DNA of 64,000 nucleotides from Thiohalocapsa sp964524185 (GCA_964524185.1 CAZGCI010000010.1:1-64000), one strand, 5' to 3'; counted from the first letter of the stretch, positions 1 to 8,657 are shown. The notes: generated by a model from the sequence alone, not told the origin. Numbers and translations: made by a program.

Positions 1-104
1 CGCCCACCCAAGGGGTGACGATCGCAGGCCGCCTGAGGCTCAACAGGCACAGGCGATTGGTTGCACTTCGACGCGGTCGACCGCGCTTTCTAGGGTTAGG
101 CCTC

Positions 105-207
105 GGCCCTCGGCGCTTGGCCCTTTCCGCCTGCCGGCGCCTGGCATACGACGCGGCGTAGACAACTTCACGCATCTGCAAACATCTGGCGCGGGTGAGC
201 AATCTAG
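105..207 (+). repeat. Dispersed intergenic repeat, copy 1 (short copy)
   Basis: This stretch matches 40667-40880 (same strand) and 62538-62750 (opposite strand). The shared core runs from GGCCCTTTCC through CGCCTGGCATACGACG to GCATCTGCAAACATCTGG and ends near AATCTAG. This copy carries only the right half of the element. Read in one frame, positions 139-198 give AWHTTRRR..., then ASANIWRG and a stop, and the same peptide frame is preserved in the other two copies. The repeat was found by eye and its outer limits are approximate. Confidence 0.75.
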
Positions 208-578
208 GCGTCGACGTTCGGTCGAGGCGCCACACGGGTGCTCAGCGGTCGCGAAAGGGAGCAGCAATCTGTTTTGCCGCGCGGTCTAACGGCGACGCTG
301 GATTAGCTTCGATGGCTGGCGCACAGGGGCAGCTGCCCTCCGCCCACGGCAGGCGGCGGCGACCGAGCAACGCGCTGCCCGAACGCGCAGCCCGAACACG
401 CAGCCAGAAGCGTGCAGGGCGGGCGGTTCCAACCGGTATCGATTCGTGCGCACCCCCCGGACGGGTGGGTGAACCGCGATAGCGCAGCGAACGCCCAGAC
501 CGGTCACCAAACCCCCTCGCACCAGCGCGAGAGGGGCAGGCTCCCTCCTCCCGCGCCTGCGTTTGCCTCACCCACCGA
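208..578. other. Non-coding stretch downstream of senB
   Basis: I see no supported gene here. The only structure is a hairpin at 512-536 (CCCCCTCGC against GCGAGAGGGG, with one bulged A). It lies just past the senB stop and is followed on the senB strand by a short T run (TTTGG). It could be a weak terminator for senB. Confidence 0.4.
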
Positions 579-1532
579 TCACGCGAATAGGCCCCGCAGC
601 AGCGTCTCCAGCGCTCGCTGCTCGCGCTGCGGATTGAACATTGGCCGCAGCGCACGGCAGGCGTGCTCGAGTGCAGCGTAGAACCCAGCATCGTGCTCCG
701 CATCCAGTAGGAGCTCCCGCAGCGCTTGCGCATCCGCCACCGGATAGAAGCCCGGGTAGTCCGCACCGAGCAAACCGATCGATCCATGGATGCGCGACGC
801 GACCACCGGCAGATCGGCCATCACCGCCTCGCCGACGACGTTGGCACCACCCTCCATCCGGGACGGAAGCACCAGCAAATGGGACCGAGCGAAAGCGCGG
901 CGCAGGCGATGGCGCGGCACCTCGCCGTGCCATTGAAACCGCGGGTTCGCCGCCATCTCCGCCTTGGCTTGCTGAGCCCACTCCGGGCTGTGCGCACCGC
1001 CGAAGAGGTCGACTCGGATGCGGCTGGAAGCAGGCAAATCACGCACCGCGTAGGCGGGCCGCAGTGGATCTTTTTCCTCGCGCAGGTGCCCCGCGACGCA
1101 AACCCGAAAATCGCGCTGGGCCGGCTGGCGCGGGAGGCCGAGCGGCGCCGACTGATGGATCACCCGCAGCTTGCCGCGATGCGCTGAGGGCACAACCTCC
1201 CCAATCAGATCATGGAGACCCACCAACACGTGGGCCAGCTCCATTGAGTGCAGCGTCTGCGCTGGGTGACTGTGAATGAACCGGTAGGCATCGGTGCCGG
1301 TCAACACGACCACCAGCGGCCGGTCCGGGTGCTCCATCGCAAAGCGCCTGATCGAGTCGGCGCTGCGCCAGGCGTGCAGCGCGATCATCACGTCGGCCGA
1401 CTCGCCGTGGTAGTCGCGGCTGACGTCTACGCGATGCCCCAGCCCGCGCAGCATCGATGCCCATCGCGCAGCCGTCGTCCAGTTGCCTCCCCGCGCGCGC
1501 GACGGCGCCGGGGTGATCAGGTGTATTCGCAT
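579..1532 (-). CDS. senB: Selenosugar synthase SenB (GT-B fold, selenoneine pathway)
   Basis: A 317-aa GT-B glycosyltransferase-like protein. In the selenoneine pathway SenB condenses selenophosphate with a UDP-sugar to give a selenosugar (known for the family). The product begins MRIHLITPAPS and has the family-4 nucleotide-sugar region LVLPSRMEGGANVVGEAV, with two glutamates seven residues apart near the C-terminus. Assignment rests on resemblance to the TIGR04348-type glycosyltransferases and on the neighbours: senA and senC lie divergently 52 bp away. The ORF is open upstream to 1649, but that would overlap senA, so ATG at 1532 is preferred; ATG at 1544 is the near alternative. No membrane segments, so presumably cytoplasmic. 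Confidence 0.87.
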   Translation of the reverse strand: MRIHLITPAPSRARGGNWTTAARWASMLRGLGHRVDVSRDYHGESADVMIALHAWRSADSIRRFAMEHPDRPLVVVLTGTDAYRFIHSHPAQTLHSMELAHVLVGLHDLIGEVVPSAHRGKLRVIHQSAPLGLPRQPAQRDFRVCVAGHLREEKDPLRPAYAVRDLPASSRIRVDLFGGAHSPEWAQQAKAEMAANPRFQWHGEVPRHRLRRAFARSHLLVLPSRMEGGANVVGEAVMADLPVVASRIHGSIGLLGADYPGFYPVADAQALRELLLDAEHDAGFYAALEHACRALRPMFNPQREQRALETLLRGLFA

Positions 1533-1584
1533 CGAGGATCCCATGTATGCGAACGTTGCCAGGCGCCAACTTAACCCATGAGGC
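1533..1584. promoter_or_regulatory. Divergent senB/senA start region
   Basis: Only 52 bp separate the start codons of senB and senA, so both 5' signals must overlap or lie within the opposite gene. No convincing -10/-35 pair or dyad operator is visible by eye. Co-regulation is inferred from the geometry alone. Confidence 0.4.
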
Positions 1585-2889
1585 ATGGACGTGCAGTTGC
1601 CCGAGCCACGCGAACTGATTGTGCAGATCGACGACGCCCGCGCGCGCACTCTGGCCCTGACACAGGATCTGGATGCGCAGCAGCTGATGGGCCCAAGATT
1701 GCCGACGGTGAACCCGCTGCGCTGGGAAATCGGCCACGCAGCCTATTTCTACGAGTATTGGGTGCTGCGGCAGCACCTCGGTGAAGCACCGGTGCGGCCA
1801 GACGTAGACCAGCTCTTTGACTCCATCACCATCGCCCACGACACCCGCTGGGACCTGCCACTGCCGCCGCTGGAAGAGACGCTGGCCTACATGGACGCCG
1901 TCAAGCAACGCATGCGCCATCACCTCGAGCAGGGACCGCCGGATGCCCGGCGCGACTATCTCACCCAATACGCCGTGTTCCACGAGGACATGCACACCGA
2001 GGCCTTCACCTATACGCGCCAGACGCTGGCCTATCCGCCGCCGGCGATCGGCGCGGCGGCCGATCCGGGCTGGAGCGCCGGGGGTCTGGAGGCTGATGCA
2101 GACATCCCGGGCGGCAGGTTCCTGCTGGGCGCGCGACCAGACGCCGGTTTCGTGTTCGATAACGAAAAGTGGGCACATCCGGTGGAGGTTGAGTCGTTTC
2201 GCATCGCGCGGGCGGCAGTCAGCAATACCGAGTTTGCCGCGTTCGTCGACGACGGCGGTTACCGGCGCCCCGACCTCTGGGACGCAGCAGGCTGGGCATG
2301 GCGCAGCAGCGCCGGACTCGAGCACCCGGTCCACTGGCGGCGCGCGGACGACGGCTGGCAATGGCGGCACTTCGACCGTTGGCAGCCGTTGCCACTGCAG
2401 GCGGCGGTGATCCACGTGAGCTGGTATGAGGCGAAGGCCTGGTGCCGCTGGGCGGGGCGTCGCCTGCCGACTGAGGTCGAGTGGGAAGTGGCGGCCGCCG
2501 GCGAATCAAGCGCCGACGGCACGACCCTGGCGCCCGTGCAGCGGCGCTATCCCTGGGGCGACAACCCACCTGAGCCCTCGCGCGCGAACCTGGACGGCCG
2601 CGCGCTCGGCACCATCGACGTCGGCGCACTGCCGGCCGGCGACAGCGCTTTCGGCTGCCGACAGATGCTCGGCAACGTCTGGGAGTGGACCGACACCAGC
2701 TTCGGGCCCTACCCCGGCTTCACCCCCGACATGTATCGCGACTACTCCATGCCGCTGTTCGGTCAAACCCGGGTGCTGCGTGGCGGCTGCTGGGCCACGC
2801 GCTCGCGCCTGATCCGCAACACCTGGCGCAATTACTATGGCCCCGAGCGCAACGACGTGTTCGCGGGCTTCCGAACCTGCGCGGTCTGA
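1585..2889 (+). CDS. senA: Selenoneine synthase SenA (EgtB/OvoA-like non-haem iron enzyme)
   Basis: A 434-aa sulfoxide-synthase-family enzyme. SenA uses iron and O2 to join hercynine to the selenosugar, forming the C-Se bond of selenoneine (known for the family). The N-terminal DinB-like domain carries the probable iron ligands His51 (WEIGH), His133 and His137 (HEDMHTE, the H-x3-H-x-E motif). The C-terminal formylglycine-generating-enzyme-like domain shows GNVWEWT and VLRGGCW and ends at AGFRTCAV. Sequence alone could also fit EgtB; placement beside senB and a selenophosphate synthetase decides for SenA. senC follows 41 bp downstream on the same strand. Confidence 0.9.
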   Translation: MDVQLPEPRELIVQIDDARARTLALTQDLDAQQLMGPRLPTVNPLRWEIGHAAYFYEYWVLRQHLGEAPVRPDVDQLFDSITIAHDTRWDLPLPPLEETLAYMDAVKQRMRHHLEQGPPDARRDYLTQYAVFHEDMHTEAFTYTRQTLAYPPPAIGAAADPGWSAGGLEADADIPGGRFLLGARPDAGFVFDNEKWAHPVEVESFRIARAAVSNTEFAAFVDDGGYRRPDLWDAAGWAWRSSAGLEHPVHWRRADDGWQWRHFDRWQPLPLQAAVIHVSWYEAKAWCRWAGRRLPTEVEWEVAAAGESSADGTTLAPVQRRYPWGDNPPEPSRANLDGRALGTIDVGALPAGDSAFGCRQMLGNVWEWTDTSFGPYPGFTPDMYRDYSMPLFGQTRVLRGGCWATRSRLIRNTWRNYYGPERNDVFAGFRTCAV

Positions 2890-2930
2890 ACCTGCGTAAA
2901 CCGACCGGCAGCACGAGGGAGAATTGCCCG

Positions 2931-5264
2931 ATGCAGAAGATCAACGCGCCCGTCGCCAAGGACCTGGTGCTGGTCGGCGGCGGCCACGCGCACGTCGCGG
3001 TGCTGCGCCGTTTCGGGATGCGACCCTTGCCGGGGCTGCGCCTGACGCTGATCACGCGCGATATCCACACCCCTTACTCCGGGATGCTGCCGGGCTACAT
3101 CGCCGGTCATTACACCTTTGATGCATCCCACATTGACCTGGGCCCGCTGGCCCGCTTCGCCGGCGCGCGGCTGTATCACGGCGCGGTGCGGGGGCTGGAC
3201 CCCGAGGCCAGGCTGCTTGAGGTGGAGGGGCGTCCGCCGGTGCACTACGACCTGCTGTCGATCAACACCGGGTCACGCCCGGGAACGCTGGACGTGCCGG
3301 GGGCCGCGGACGTCGCACTGCCGGTGAAGCCCATCGACGCCTTCCTGCGGGGCTGGGAGGCGCTGGTCCAGCGCGTGCTCGACAGCCAGGGGCGCTTCCG
3401 AATCGCGGTGGTCGGCGGCGGCGCTGGCGGCGTCGAACTGGCGCTCGCGACCCAGTACCGCTTGCAGACGCTGCTGCGGGAGCGCAGCGACGATCCGCAG
3501 CGGCTCGACTACCTGTTGCTCACGCAGGGACCGAACATCCTGCCCACGCACAACGCTGGCGTGCGCTCGCGCTTTTACCGCGTGATGGGCGAGCGCGACA
3601 TCCGGGTGCTGACCGAACACCGCGTCACCGAGCTGCGGGAAGGTGTCATCGTCGCCGAGGGCCAGCCGGAGCTGCAGGCGGACGCAGTGCTCTGGGTCAC
3701 CTCTGCGTCGGCACCGGACTGGCCCGCCAAGGCGGGGCTCGCGGTGGACGACGGCGGTTTCATTCGTGTGGACGCAAACCTGCAGTCGATATCGCACCCG
3801 GGCGTGTTCGTCGCCGGCGATGTCGCGGCCATGCCGGACCCACGCCCGAAATCGGGGGTGTTTGCGGTGCGCCAGGGACCGGTCCTCACCGAGAACCTGC
3901 GCCGCGCGGCCACCGGCCGACCCCTGAAACCTTATCGGCCCCAGAAAAACTTCCTCGGCCTGATCAGCACCGGCGACCGTCACGCGGTAGCCTCACGCGG
4001 CGCGTTCTCGTTGGAAGGCGCCTGGCTGTGGCGGCTGAAGGACTGGATCGACCGCCGTTTCATGGAGCGTTTCAACGAACTGCCGGAGATGCCGGCCGAG
4101 GACGCGCCAGAACTGGCCGCCGGTATCGCGGACGCGGACGCCATCCGGGAGCTCTCGACCCTCGCGATGCGCTGCGGTGGCTGCGGCGCCAAGGTCGGCA
4201 GCACGGTGCTCACCCGGGTGATGCAGCGCCTGCCCGTATCCGGGCGTGCGGACGTGGTGCTCGGGATCGACGCCCCGGACGACGCCACCGTGCTCGCCGT
4301 CCCCGAGGGACGCCTGCTGGTTCAGAGCGTGGACTACTTCCGCGCCTTCATCGACGACACCTACACCTTCGGGCGCATTGCCGCGAACCACGCGCTGGGC
4401 GACCTGTTCGCCATGGGCGCGGAGCCCCAGTCCGCATTGGCGATCGCCACCGTCCCTTACGGCCGCGAACGCGTGGTCGAGGAATCCCTGTACGAGCTGC
4501 TGACCGGCGCGCTCAGCGTCCTGCAGCCGAGCGGCGCGGTCCTGGCCGGCGGTCATTCCAGCGAAGGCGCCGAACTCGCCTTCGGGCTCACCGTGAACGG
4601 CCTGGTCGACCCGGACCGGATCTGGCGCAAGGGCGGCATGCGACCGGGCGATGTTTTGGTGCTGACCAAGCCCGTTGGCACCGGCACCCTGTTCGCCGCC
4701 GACATGCGCCGCAAGGCGAAAGGCCGCTGGATCGATCAGGCGATCGAGTCCATGTGCGTCAGCAACCAGCAGGCTGGAGAGGTATTGCGGCACCACGGGG
4801 CGACGGCCTGCACGGACGTCACCGGCTTCGGACTGCTGGGCCACCTGCTAGAAATGACCCGAGCCTCCGACGTGGACGCGGTGCTCGACATCGACGCGAT
4901 CCCGGTGCTCGACGGCGCGGCGGAGACGGTGGCCGCGGGCATCCTGTCCTCCCTGCAGCCGGCAAACCTCCGGTTGCGCCGTGGCGTCGCCGATCTGGAG
5001 CAGGCCGCCCGCCACCCGCACTTCCCGCTGCTGTTCGACCCGCAGACGGCCGGCGGCCTGCTCGCCAGTGTGCCGGCGGACCGGGTCGAAGCCTGCGTGG
5101 CCGAACTGCAGCGCGCGGGCTACCCAACCGCGGCGGTGATCGGGCGGGTGGAGACCCGGGGCGACGCGCTGGAGCCCATCCGGCTGCGCCCCTGTCCCGA
5201 ACCGGTTCTCGCACGCGGGAGCGGCGCGCAACCCCCGCCGCCGATGCCGACGGACGGACGGTAA
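2931..5264 (+). CDS. senC: Selenophosphate synthetase SenC/SelD fused to an N-terminal FAD/NAD oxidoreductase
   Basis: A 777-aa two-domain protein. Residues about 10-370 form a pyridine-nucleotide-disulfide oxidoreductase-like domain: VLVGGGHAH binds FAD and VVGGGAGGVELAL binds NAD(P). Residues about 405-760 are selenophosphate synthetase, which makes selenophosphate from selenide and ATP. The catalytic pair Cys418-x-x-Lys421 (CGAK) is intact, as are DDATVL, GRIAANHALGD, AGGHSSEG, DVTGFGLLGHL and DPQTAGG. This architecture is the known Nterm_to_SelD plus SelD fusion. ATG 2931 follows GAGGGAG; the longer open frame upstream only overlaps senA. Beside senA and senB it should supply selenophosphate for selenoneine, but a general SelD role in selenoprotein or tRNA modification is not excluded. 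Confidence 0.9.
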   Translation: MQKINAPVAKDLVLVGGGHAHVAVLRRFGMRPLPGLRLTLITRDIHTPYSGMLPGYIAGHYTFDASHIDLGPLARFAGARLYHGAVRGLDPEARLLEVEGRPPVHYDLLSINTGSRPGTLDVPGAADVALPVKPIDAFLRGWEALVQRVLDSQGRFRIAVVGGGAGGVELALATQYRLQTLLRERSDDPQRLDYLLLTQGPNILPTHNAGVRSRFYRVMGERDIRVLTEHRVTELREGVIVAEGQPELQADAVLWVTSASAPDWPAKAGLAVDDGGFIRVDANLQSISHPGVFVAGDVAAMPDPRPKSGVFAVRQGPVLTENLRRAATGRPLKPYRPQKNFLGLISTGDRHAVASRGAFSLEGAWLWRLKDWIDRRFMERFNELPEMPAEDAPELAAGIADADAIRELSTLAMRCGGCGAKVGSTVLTRVMQRLPVSGRADVVLGIDAPDDATVLAVPEGRLLVQSVDYFRAFIDDTYTFGRIAANHALGDLFAMGAEPQSALAIATVPYGRERVVEESLYELLTGALSVLQPSGAVLAGGHSSEGAELAFGLTVNGLVDPDRIWRKGGMRPGDVLVLTKPVGTGTLFAADMRRKAKGRWIDQAIESMCVSNQQAGEVLRHHGATACTDVTGFGLLGHLLEMTRASDVDAVLDIDAIPVLDGAAETVAAGILSSLQPANLRLRRGVADLEQAARHPHFPLLFDPQTAGGLLASVPADRVEACVAELQRAGYPTAAVIGRVETRGDALEPIRLRPCPEPVLARGSGAQPPPPMPTDGR

Positions 5265-5493
5265 GAGGGCGCGGCATAAACCCCGGAAGATCTCGCCGAC
5301 GCCCGCACGCCCAACGCACTCGAGTGGTGCGGTAGGGCCATGTACCCGAGGCGGTTCCACGAGCTTTGAATAGGAACGCCGAGACGAAGCCGAGCTGTCC
5401 GTCGTCGGGTTGGGCGCCGATCCACCCCGCGGCCTACGCCTTGGCATCGGCGCGCACACCCGCGGGCCACGGGCGCTGCCAACAGAGTTTAGG

Positions 5494-5838
5494 TTAAAAC
5501 ACCAAGACCCTGTCGGCCGCGACCGTGCGCTCAGCAAGCTCCTCCATGGTGCTGCGCTGCGCGCCCTCGACCAGTTCGTCATCGGCGATGCCGCGCGCGT
5601 CCATGCAGGTGCCGCAGAGCAGCATCTCCCCTTTTCGTGCCACGCCCTTCACCATCAGCTCCAGGTTGTAGTAGCCCTGCGGTACGTGCTGCCCGGCCTT
5701 GGCGCAGGAGACTGCATCGGCCATCAGGAAGACGCTGACCGTCTCGCCTTTGCCTTGCAGGGCCTTGGCCAGGCGCAGCCCGTTGAAGCTGCGCTCGGTC
5801 CCGTAAGCAGGATCATTGAGGATAAAAAGGGTGCGCAT
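5494..5838 (-). CDS. DsrE-family cytoplasmic protein
   Basis: A 114-aa DsrE/DsrF-like protein beginning MRTLFILNDPAYGTERSFNG, with the family's CGTCMDARG segment around residues 75-85 and a central ADAVSCAKAG. Members handle persulfide sulfur in relay systems (known for the family); the Cys-x-x-Cys here is a plausible carrier. An in-frame upstream ATG at 5901 exists, but the fold starts at 5838. It diverges from the ArsR-rhodanese gene and lies 229 bp past senC, which suggests a link to reactive sulfur or selenium. That link is inference. Confidence 0.8.
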   Translation of the reverse strand: MRTLFILNDPAYGTERSFNGLRLAKALQGKGETVSVFLMADAVSCAKAGQHVPQGYYNLELMVKGVARKGEMLLCGTCMDARGIADDELVEGAQRSTMEELAERTVAADRVLVF

Positions 5839-6046
5839 GGTGACATGCTCCGCGGTCGAGGTTGAAGCCGCGAGTATCCCACGGGCGTCGATTTCGTTCA
5901 AAGATAAAGTTGAATGAAGCGGTGGGGGTCGGGCATCCTGGTGCTTCTTTGCGGAAAGCCCGAGACCGGTCGCGCGATTTGTCTACTGCTGCACTCGCCG
6001 TATCCAGCGCTATACTTTTTCGACATGTCTTTGTCAGCACCCCGCC
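5839..6046. promoter_or_regulatory. Divergent promoter region between DsrE-like and ArsR-rhodanese genes
   Basis: This 208-bp gap must hold both promoters. A TATACT hexamer at 6011-6016 could be a -10 box for the plus-strand regulator, but no well-spaced -35 box was found. An ArsR-family protein often binds its own promoter, so an operator here is plausible but was not identified. Confidence 0.35.
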
Positions 6047-6718
6047 GTGACCAAGCCCGCATCGCCCAAGCAACAGTTGTTCGGACATCTCGCGGTCATC
6101 GCGCGCGCCCTCGGGCACGCGGCGCGGCTGGAACTGCTCGACTACCTGGCCCAAGGCGAGCGCAGCGTCGAGGAACTGGTGCACCTGAGTGGGCTCTCGG
6201 TCGCCAATACCTCCAAGCATCTGCAGCAGCTGAAGGCGGCGGGACTGGTCGACGCTCGCCGCGACGGTAAGTACGTGCGTTACTCGCTCGGCGATGCGCG
6301 GCTGCTCGACGCCCTCGCCGCGCTGCGCGGCATCGCCCAGGACCGCAGCGATGCAGTCGCCGAGCTCCTGAAGCAGTATTTGGTGCAGCGCGATGCGCTC
6401 GCGCCGATGCCGGCCGCGGAGCTATTGGAGCAGGCACGCGATGGGCTGGTCACGGTGCTTGATGTACGCCCCGCCGAAGAATTCGGCCAGGGCCACCTGC
6501 CTGGGGCCCTCAACATCCCCCTCGATCAGCTCAAGCTGCGGCTCGCGGAGCTGCCGCCGGAGCGCCAGGTGGTCGCCTACTGCCGCGGGCCCTGGTGCGT
6601 GTTGTCATTCGAGGCGGTCGCAGCGCTGCGCGAGGCAGGTTTTCAGGCGCGGCGCCTCGCCGATGGCCTGCCCGAGTGGCGCCACGCCGGACTGCCGTTG
6701 GCGCGGAACTCAATCTGA
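6047..6718 (+). CDS. ArsR-family regulator fused to a rhodanese domain
   Basis: A 223-aa protein with GTG start. Residues about 8-95 are an ArsR winged helix (LEEL-type recognition region with SVANTSKHLQQLKAAGLV). Residues about 120-218 are a rhodanese domain (VTVLDVRPAEEFGQGHLPGA) with active loop YCRGPWCVLS, so the sulfur-accepting cysteine is present. The fusion is a known type of thiol- or sulfur-responsive repressor. It probably controls the divergent DsrE-like gene and perhaps itself. Whether it senses persulfide, selenide or a metal cannot be read from the sequence. The start is set by the end of the conserved N-terminus; the ATG at 6025 is out of frame. Confidence 0.87.
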   Translation: MTKPASPKQQLFGHLAVIARALGHAARLELLDYLAQGERSVEELVHLSGLSVANTSKHLQQLKAAGLVDARRDGKYVRYSLGDARLLDALAALRGIAQDRSDAVAELLKQYLVQRDALAPMPAAELLEQARDGLVTVLDVRPAEEFGQGHLPGALNIPLDQLKLRLAELPPERQVVAYCRGPWCVLSFEAVAALREAGFQARRLADGLPEWRHAGLPLARNSI

Positions 6719-7234
6719 CCGGGAGCTATGCGTTATTGCTGGGGCGCCGGCAGCCGATCGGGCTCCGCGATGCAGACGCGAGATTGCGGCGAGCCGGTCC
6801 CGCATCTGCGCGCGCATCGGTGCCGGCAACTCCGCCAACGTGAGTCCGTCTCGTGCCCTGCCAGGCGCCCCGCGATACGCACCCTGACGACCGTCCAACG
6901 ACGCTATTCAGGTGGAGCGCTTTGGACTTTCGCCGAACGTCCAACTATCTTCCTCGGTTAAAGTCCCGGGGGTAGACGGACCGGGGGTATACCCGTTGCA
7001 CATGGGTTTTCGTGAAAGCGAGGTGCGTCGCTCGTGCCCGAGCACAAGGCACGACGACGCGTCATAGTCACCACTATGGCGAGGCGTCGTCAGCGGCGAT
7101 CGGGTGCGAGCGGCGTGCATCGCGACCGAAAACCCATGTTTCAGGGGTGTATGTCTCCCCTTACCACCAAAGGCCGGCGTGAGCGCTGATCCCAGCCGCC
7201 GGCATCCAATCACAAGACCACTGAGGCTGGAGCG
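6719..7234. other. Intergenic region, no supported gene
   Basis: I find no gene in these 516 bases. They contain short direct repeats (CGTCCAAC near 6892 and 6938; CCGGGGGTA near 6967 and 6981) and the inverted repeat listed at 7052-7090. An SD-like GAGG lies about 8 bases before the ATG at 7235. Confidence 0.5.
7052..7090. promoter_or_regulatory. Interrupted inverted repeat upstream of the 7235 gene
   Basis: Two nested arms are visible. ACGACGC pairs with GCGTCGT, and inside it CATAGT pairs with ACTATG around the loop CACC. The inner stem is perfect; a short asymmetric spacer separates it from the outer stem. It lies about 145 bp before the 7235 start. It could be an operator or an RNA hairpin; no T run follows, so a terminator is less likely. 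Confidence 0.4.
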
Positions 7235-8248
7235 ATGTTCGCTGAGTTTTTCCACATGACATTCCGCCGTTTCAGCGGCGGTATTGATGCGTTGTCCAGC
7301 GCAGACGCGCCATCACCAGCGTGCGCCGGTGTGCTGGATCAGGCCGTCGAGCACGTCGTTGACCGCGTCTCTCCGCGGCTGCGTGCCGTGTCCGGCTATA
7401 CCCGCCGACTGCGTAAACCCGTCGTGACAGCGCTGCATGCCGTTGATCAGTTGGTGGACGCCATGCCGCCCGTCCTGCCCTGTGATCGGGCCGCCTATGC
7501 ATCCGACCCGCGGGTGGCCGCCTTCTTTGTCAATCATGCCGAGCTGCGCGCGGTGTTCAGCCAGAGCCAGGAAGTGCGCGATCTCTTCGGCGCCAACGCT
7601 GGCGCAGAGGCGTGTTTCGCCCTGCTCTGCATGCAGCGCGCAGAGCACCGCCAGTTGGGTATGGCCGTGGAGGGCGATGTGCTGCGCAAGGACATACTGC
7701 AGAGTACGGTGAGCTTCACCGACCACCAACTGGTCTCGCCGGGGATCGACGAGGTCGCCGGCCGTTGCGCGTTGAAATGCTGCATCTTCAACAGCCTCAT
7801 CAGCCACATTCATCTGGAGTCCGCCGGCGCACAAACCCGCAGTGCGGAGCTTGCGCGCCGCGCGCAAGCCTGGCGCGCACGCTTGCGGCGCGCCACCCCG
7901 GGCTCGCCGGCACACGCGGCGCTGCAACGCGAGATCGATGCCATCGAGGCGGAGCAACAGGCGCCGACGCTCAAGCTGGCGACGCTGAACGATCTGTTCG
8001 ACTATGTGGCCGACGCCCTGTCGCACCCGACCAAGCTGGTCAGCGCCCGCCAATACAGCATCTTCGTCGATCGCTTGGGCGTCCTCTACGACGCCGCCCA
8101 CAGCGCCGGCGCCCGCGAGGTGGCGTTGACGGAGATCCAGGTCGCGGGCCATCACCCGCGTATCGCCTGCCTGGTCAGCTTCCCCCGCGCGGAGCTGCTC
8201 CCAGAGCGCGACTTCGTCCGTGAGGCGAGCATCTTTCTGGCCGCCTGA
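7235..8248 (+). CDS. Hypothetical protein, 337 aa
   Basis: I do not recognise the family. The protein begins MFAEFFHMTFRRFSGGID, has no signal peptide or clear membrane segment, and is rich in Ala, Arg and Leu. A histidine- and cysteine-containing middle (RCALKCCIFNSLISHIHLE) is followed by an Arg/Ala/Glu helix, likely coiled coil, around residues 205-245. The C-terminal part contains LNDLFDYVADALSH. Codon use agrees with the neighbours. An SD-like GAGG precedes the start by about 8 bases. It is followed on the same strand by two small genes (8376 and 8736), which may form an operon. Confidence 0.75.
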   Translation: MFAEFFHMTFRRFSGGIDALSSADAPSPACAGVLDQAVEHVVDRVSPRLRAVSGYTRRLRKPVVTALHAVDQLVDAMPPVLPCDRAAYASDPRVAAFFVNHAELRAVFSQSQEVRDLFGANAGAEACFALLCMQRAEHRQLGMAVEGDVLRKDILQSTVSFTDHQLVSPGIDEVAGRCALKCCIFNSLISHIHLESAGAQTRSAELARRAQAWRARLRRATPGSPAHAALQREIDAIEAEQQAPTLKLATLNDLFDYVADALSHPTKLVSARQYSIFVDRLGVLYDAAHSAGAREVALTEIQVAGHHPRIACLVSFPRAELLPERDFVREASIFLAA

Positions 8249-8375
8249 CAGAGGTATGGCTTAGCGCCAGCAACCGTAGCAGTCACATGGCCGCAGCAAG
8301 AACACGCGGCTGACGGCCGCAGAGGCCGCCACCCCGGCACGACAATAGGCATAGACCACCAAGGTATCCCCACCC

Positions 8376-8657
8376 ATGAACGACGCCGCGACCAACCACA
8401 ACCTCGTCCAACTCCTCATGCAGCGCTTCGAGACCGAGCACCTCGACCGCATCCTGGCGCTCAGAGACCGCGTTGCCACCGGCCAGCTGCTCAGCGAGGA
8501 AGAGCAGACGTTCCTGGCGGACGTCTTCCAGGAAGCGATGGACAGCAAGCACCTCGTGGACCGCAACCCGGAGTACCAAGCGCTGTACGCCCGCGTCATT
8601 CACCTCTATCACGACATCACCAGCCAAGCCCTGGCCAACGAACAGCAGCCGGGCTGA
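8376..8657 (+). CDS. Small hypothetical protein, 93 aa
   Basis: An acidic, helical 93-residue protein (MNDAATNHNLVQ...) with no cysteine, signal peptide or membrane span. It contains a Leu/Glu-rich middle (GQLLSEEEQTFLADVFQEA) and an aromatic C-terminal helix. The family is not recognised. It lies 127 bp after the 337-aa gene and 78 bp before the exported DsrE-like gene, all on one strand, so co-transcription is likely. Function unknown. Confidence 0.65.
   Translation: MNDAATNHNLVQLLMQRFETEHLDRILALRDRVATGQLLSEEEQTFLADVFQEAMDSKHLVDRNPEYQALYARVIHLYHDITSQALANEQQPG

Noticed and set aside
1210..2415. A 401-codon minus-strand open frame opposite senA
   Set aside because: It is antisense to a gene with clear motifs, has the Arg/Gly/His-rich composition of a shadow frame in high-GC DNA and shows no domain.
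1585..2889. Reading senA as ergothioneine synthase EgtB
   Set aside because: No egtD, egtC or egtE is adjacent, while a SenB-like GT and selenophosphate synthetase are; the selenoneine reading explains all three genes.
4028..5335. A 435-codon plus-strand frame inside senC
   Set aside because: It is the +1 shadow of the SelD domain, Arg/Gly-rich and without motifs.
7313..8155. A 280-codon minus-strand frame opposite the 337-aa unknown gene
   Set aside because: Either strand could in principle be coding. The plus frame has an SD, balanced composition and following same-strand genes, so the minus frame is taken as a shadow.
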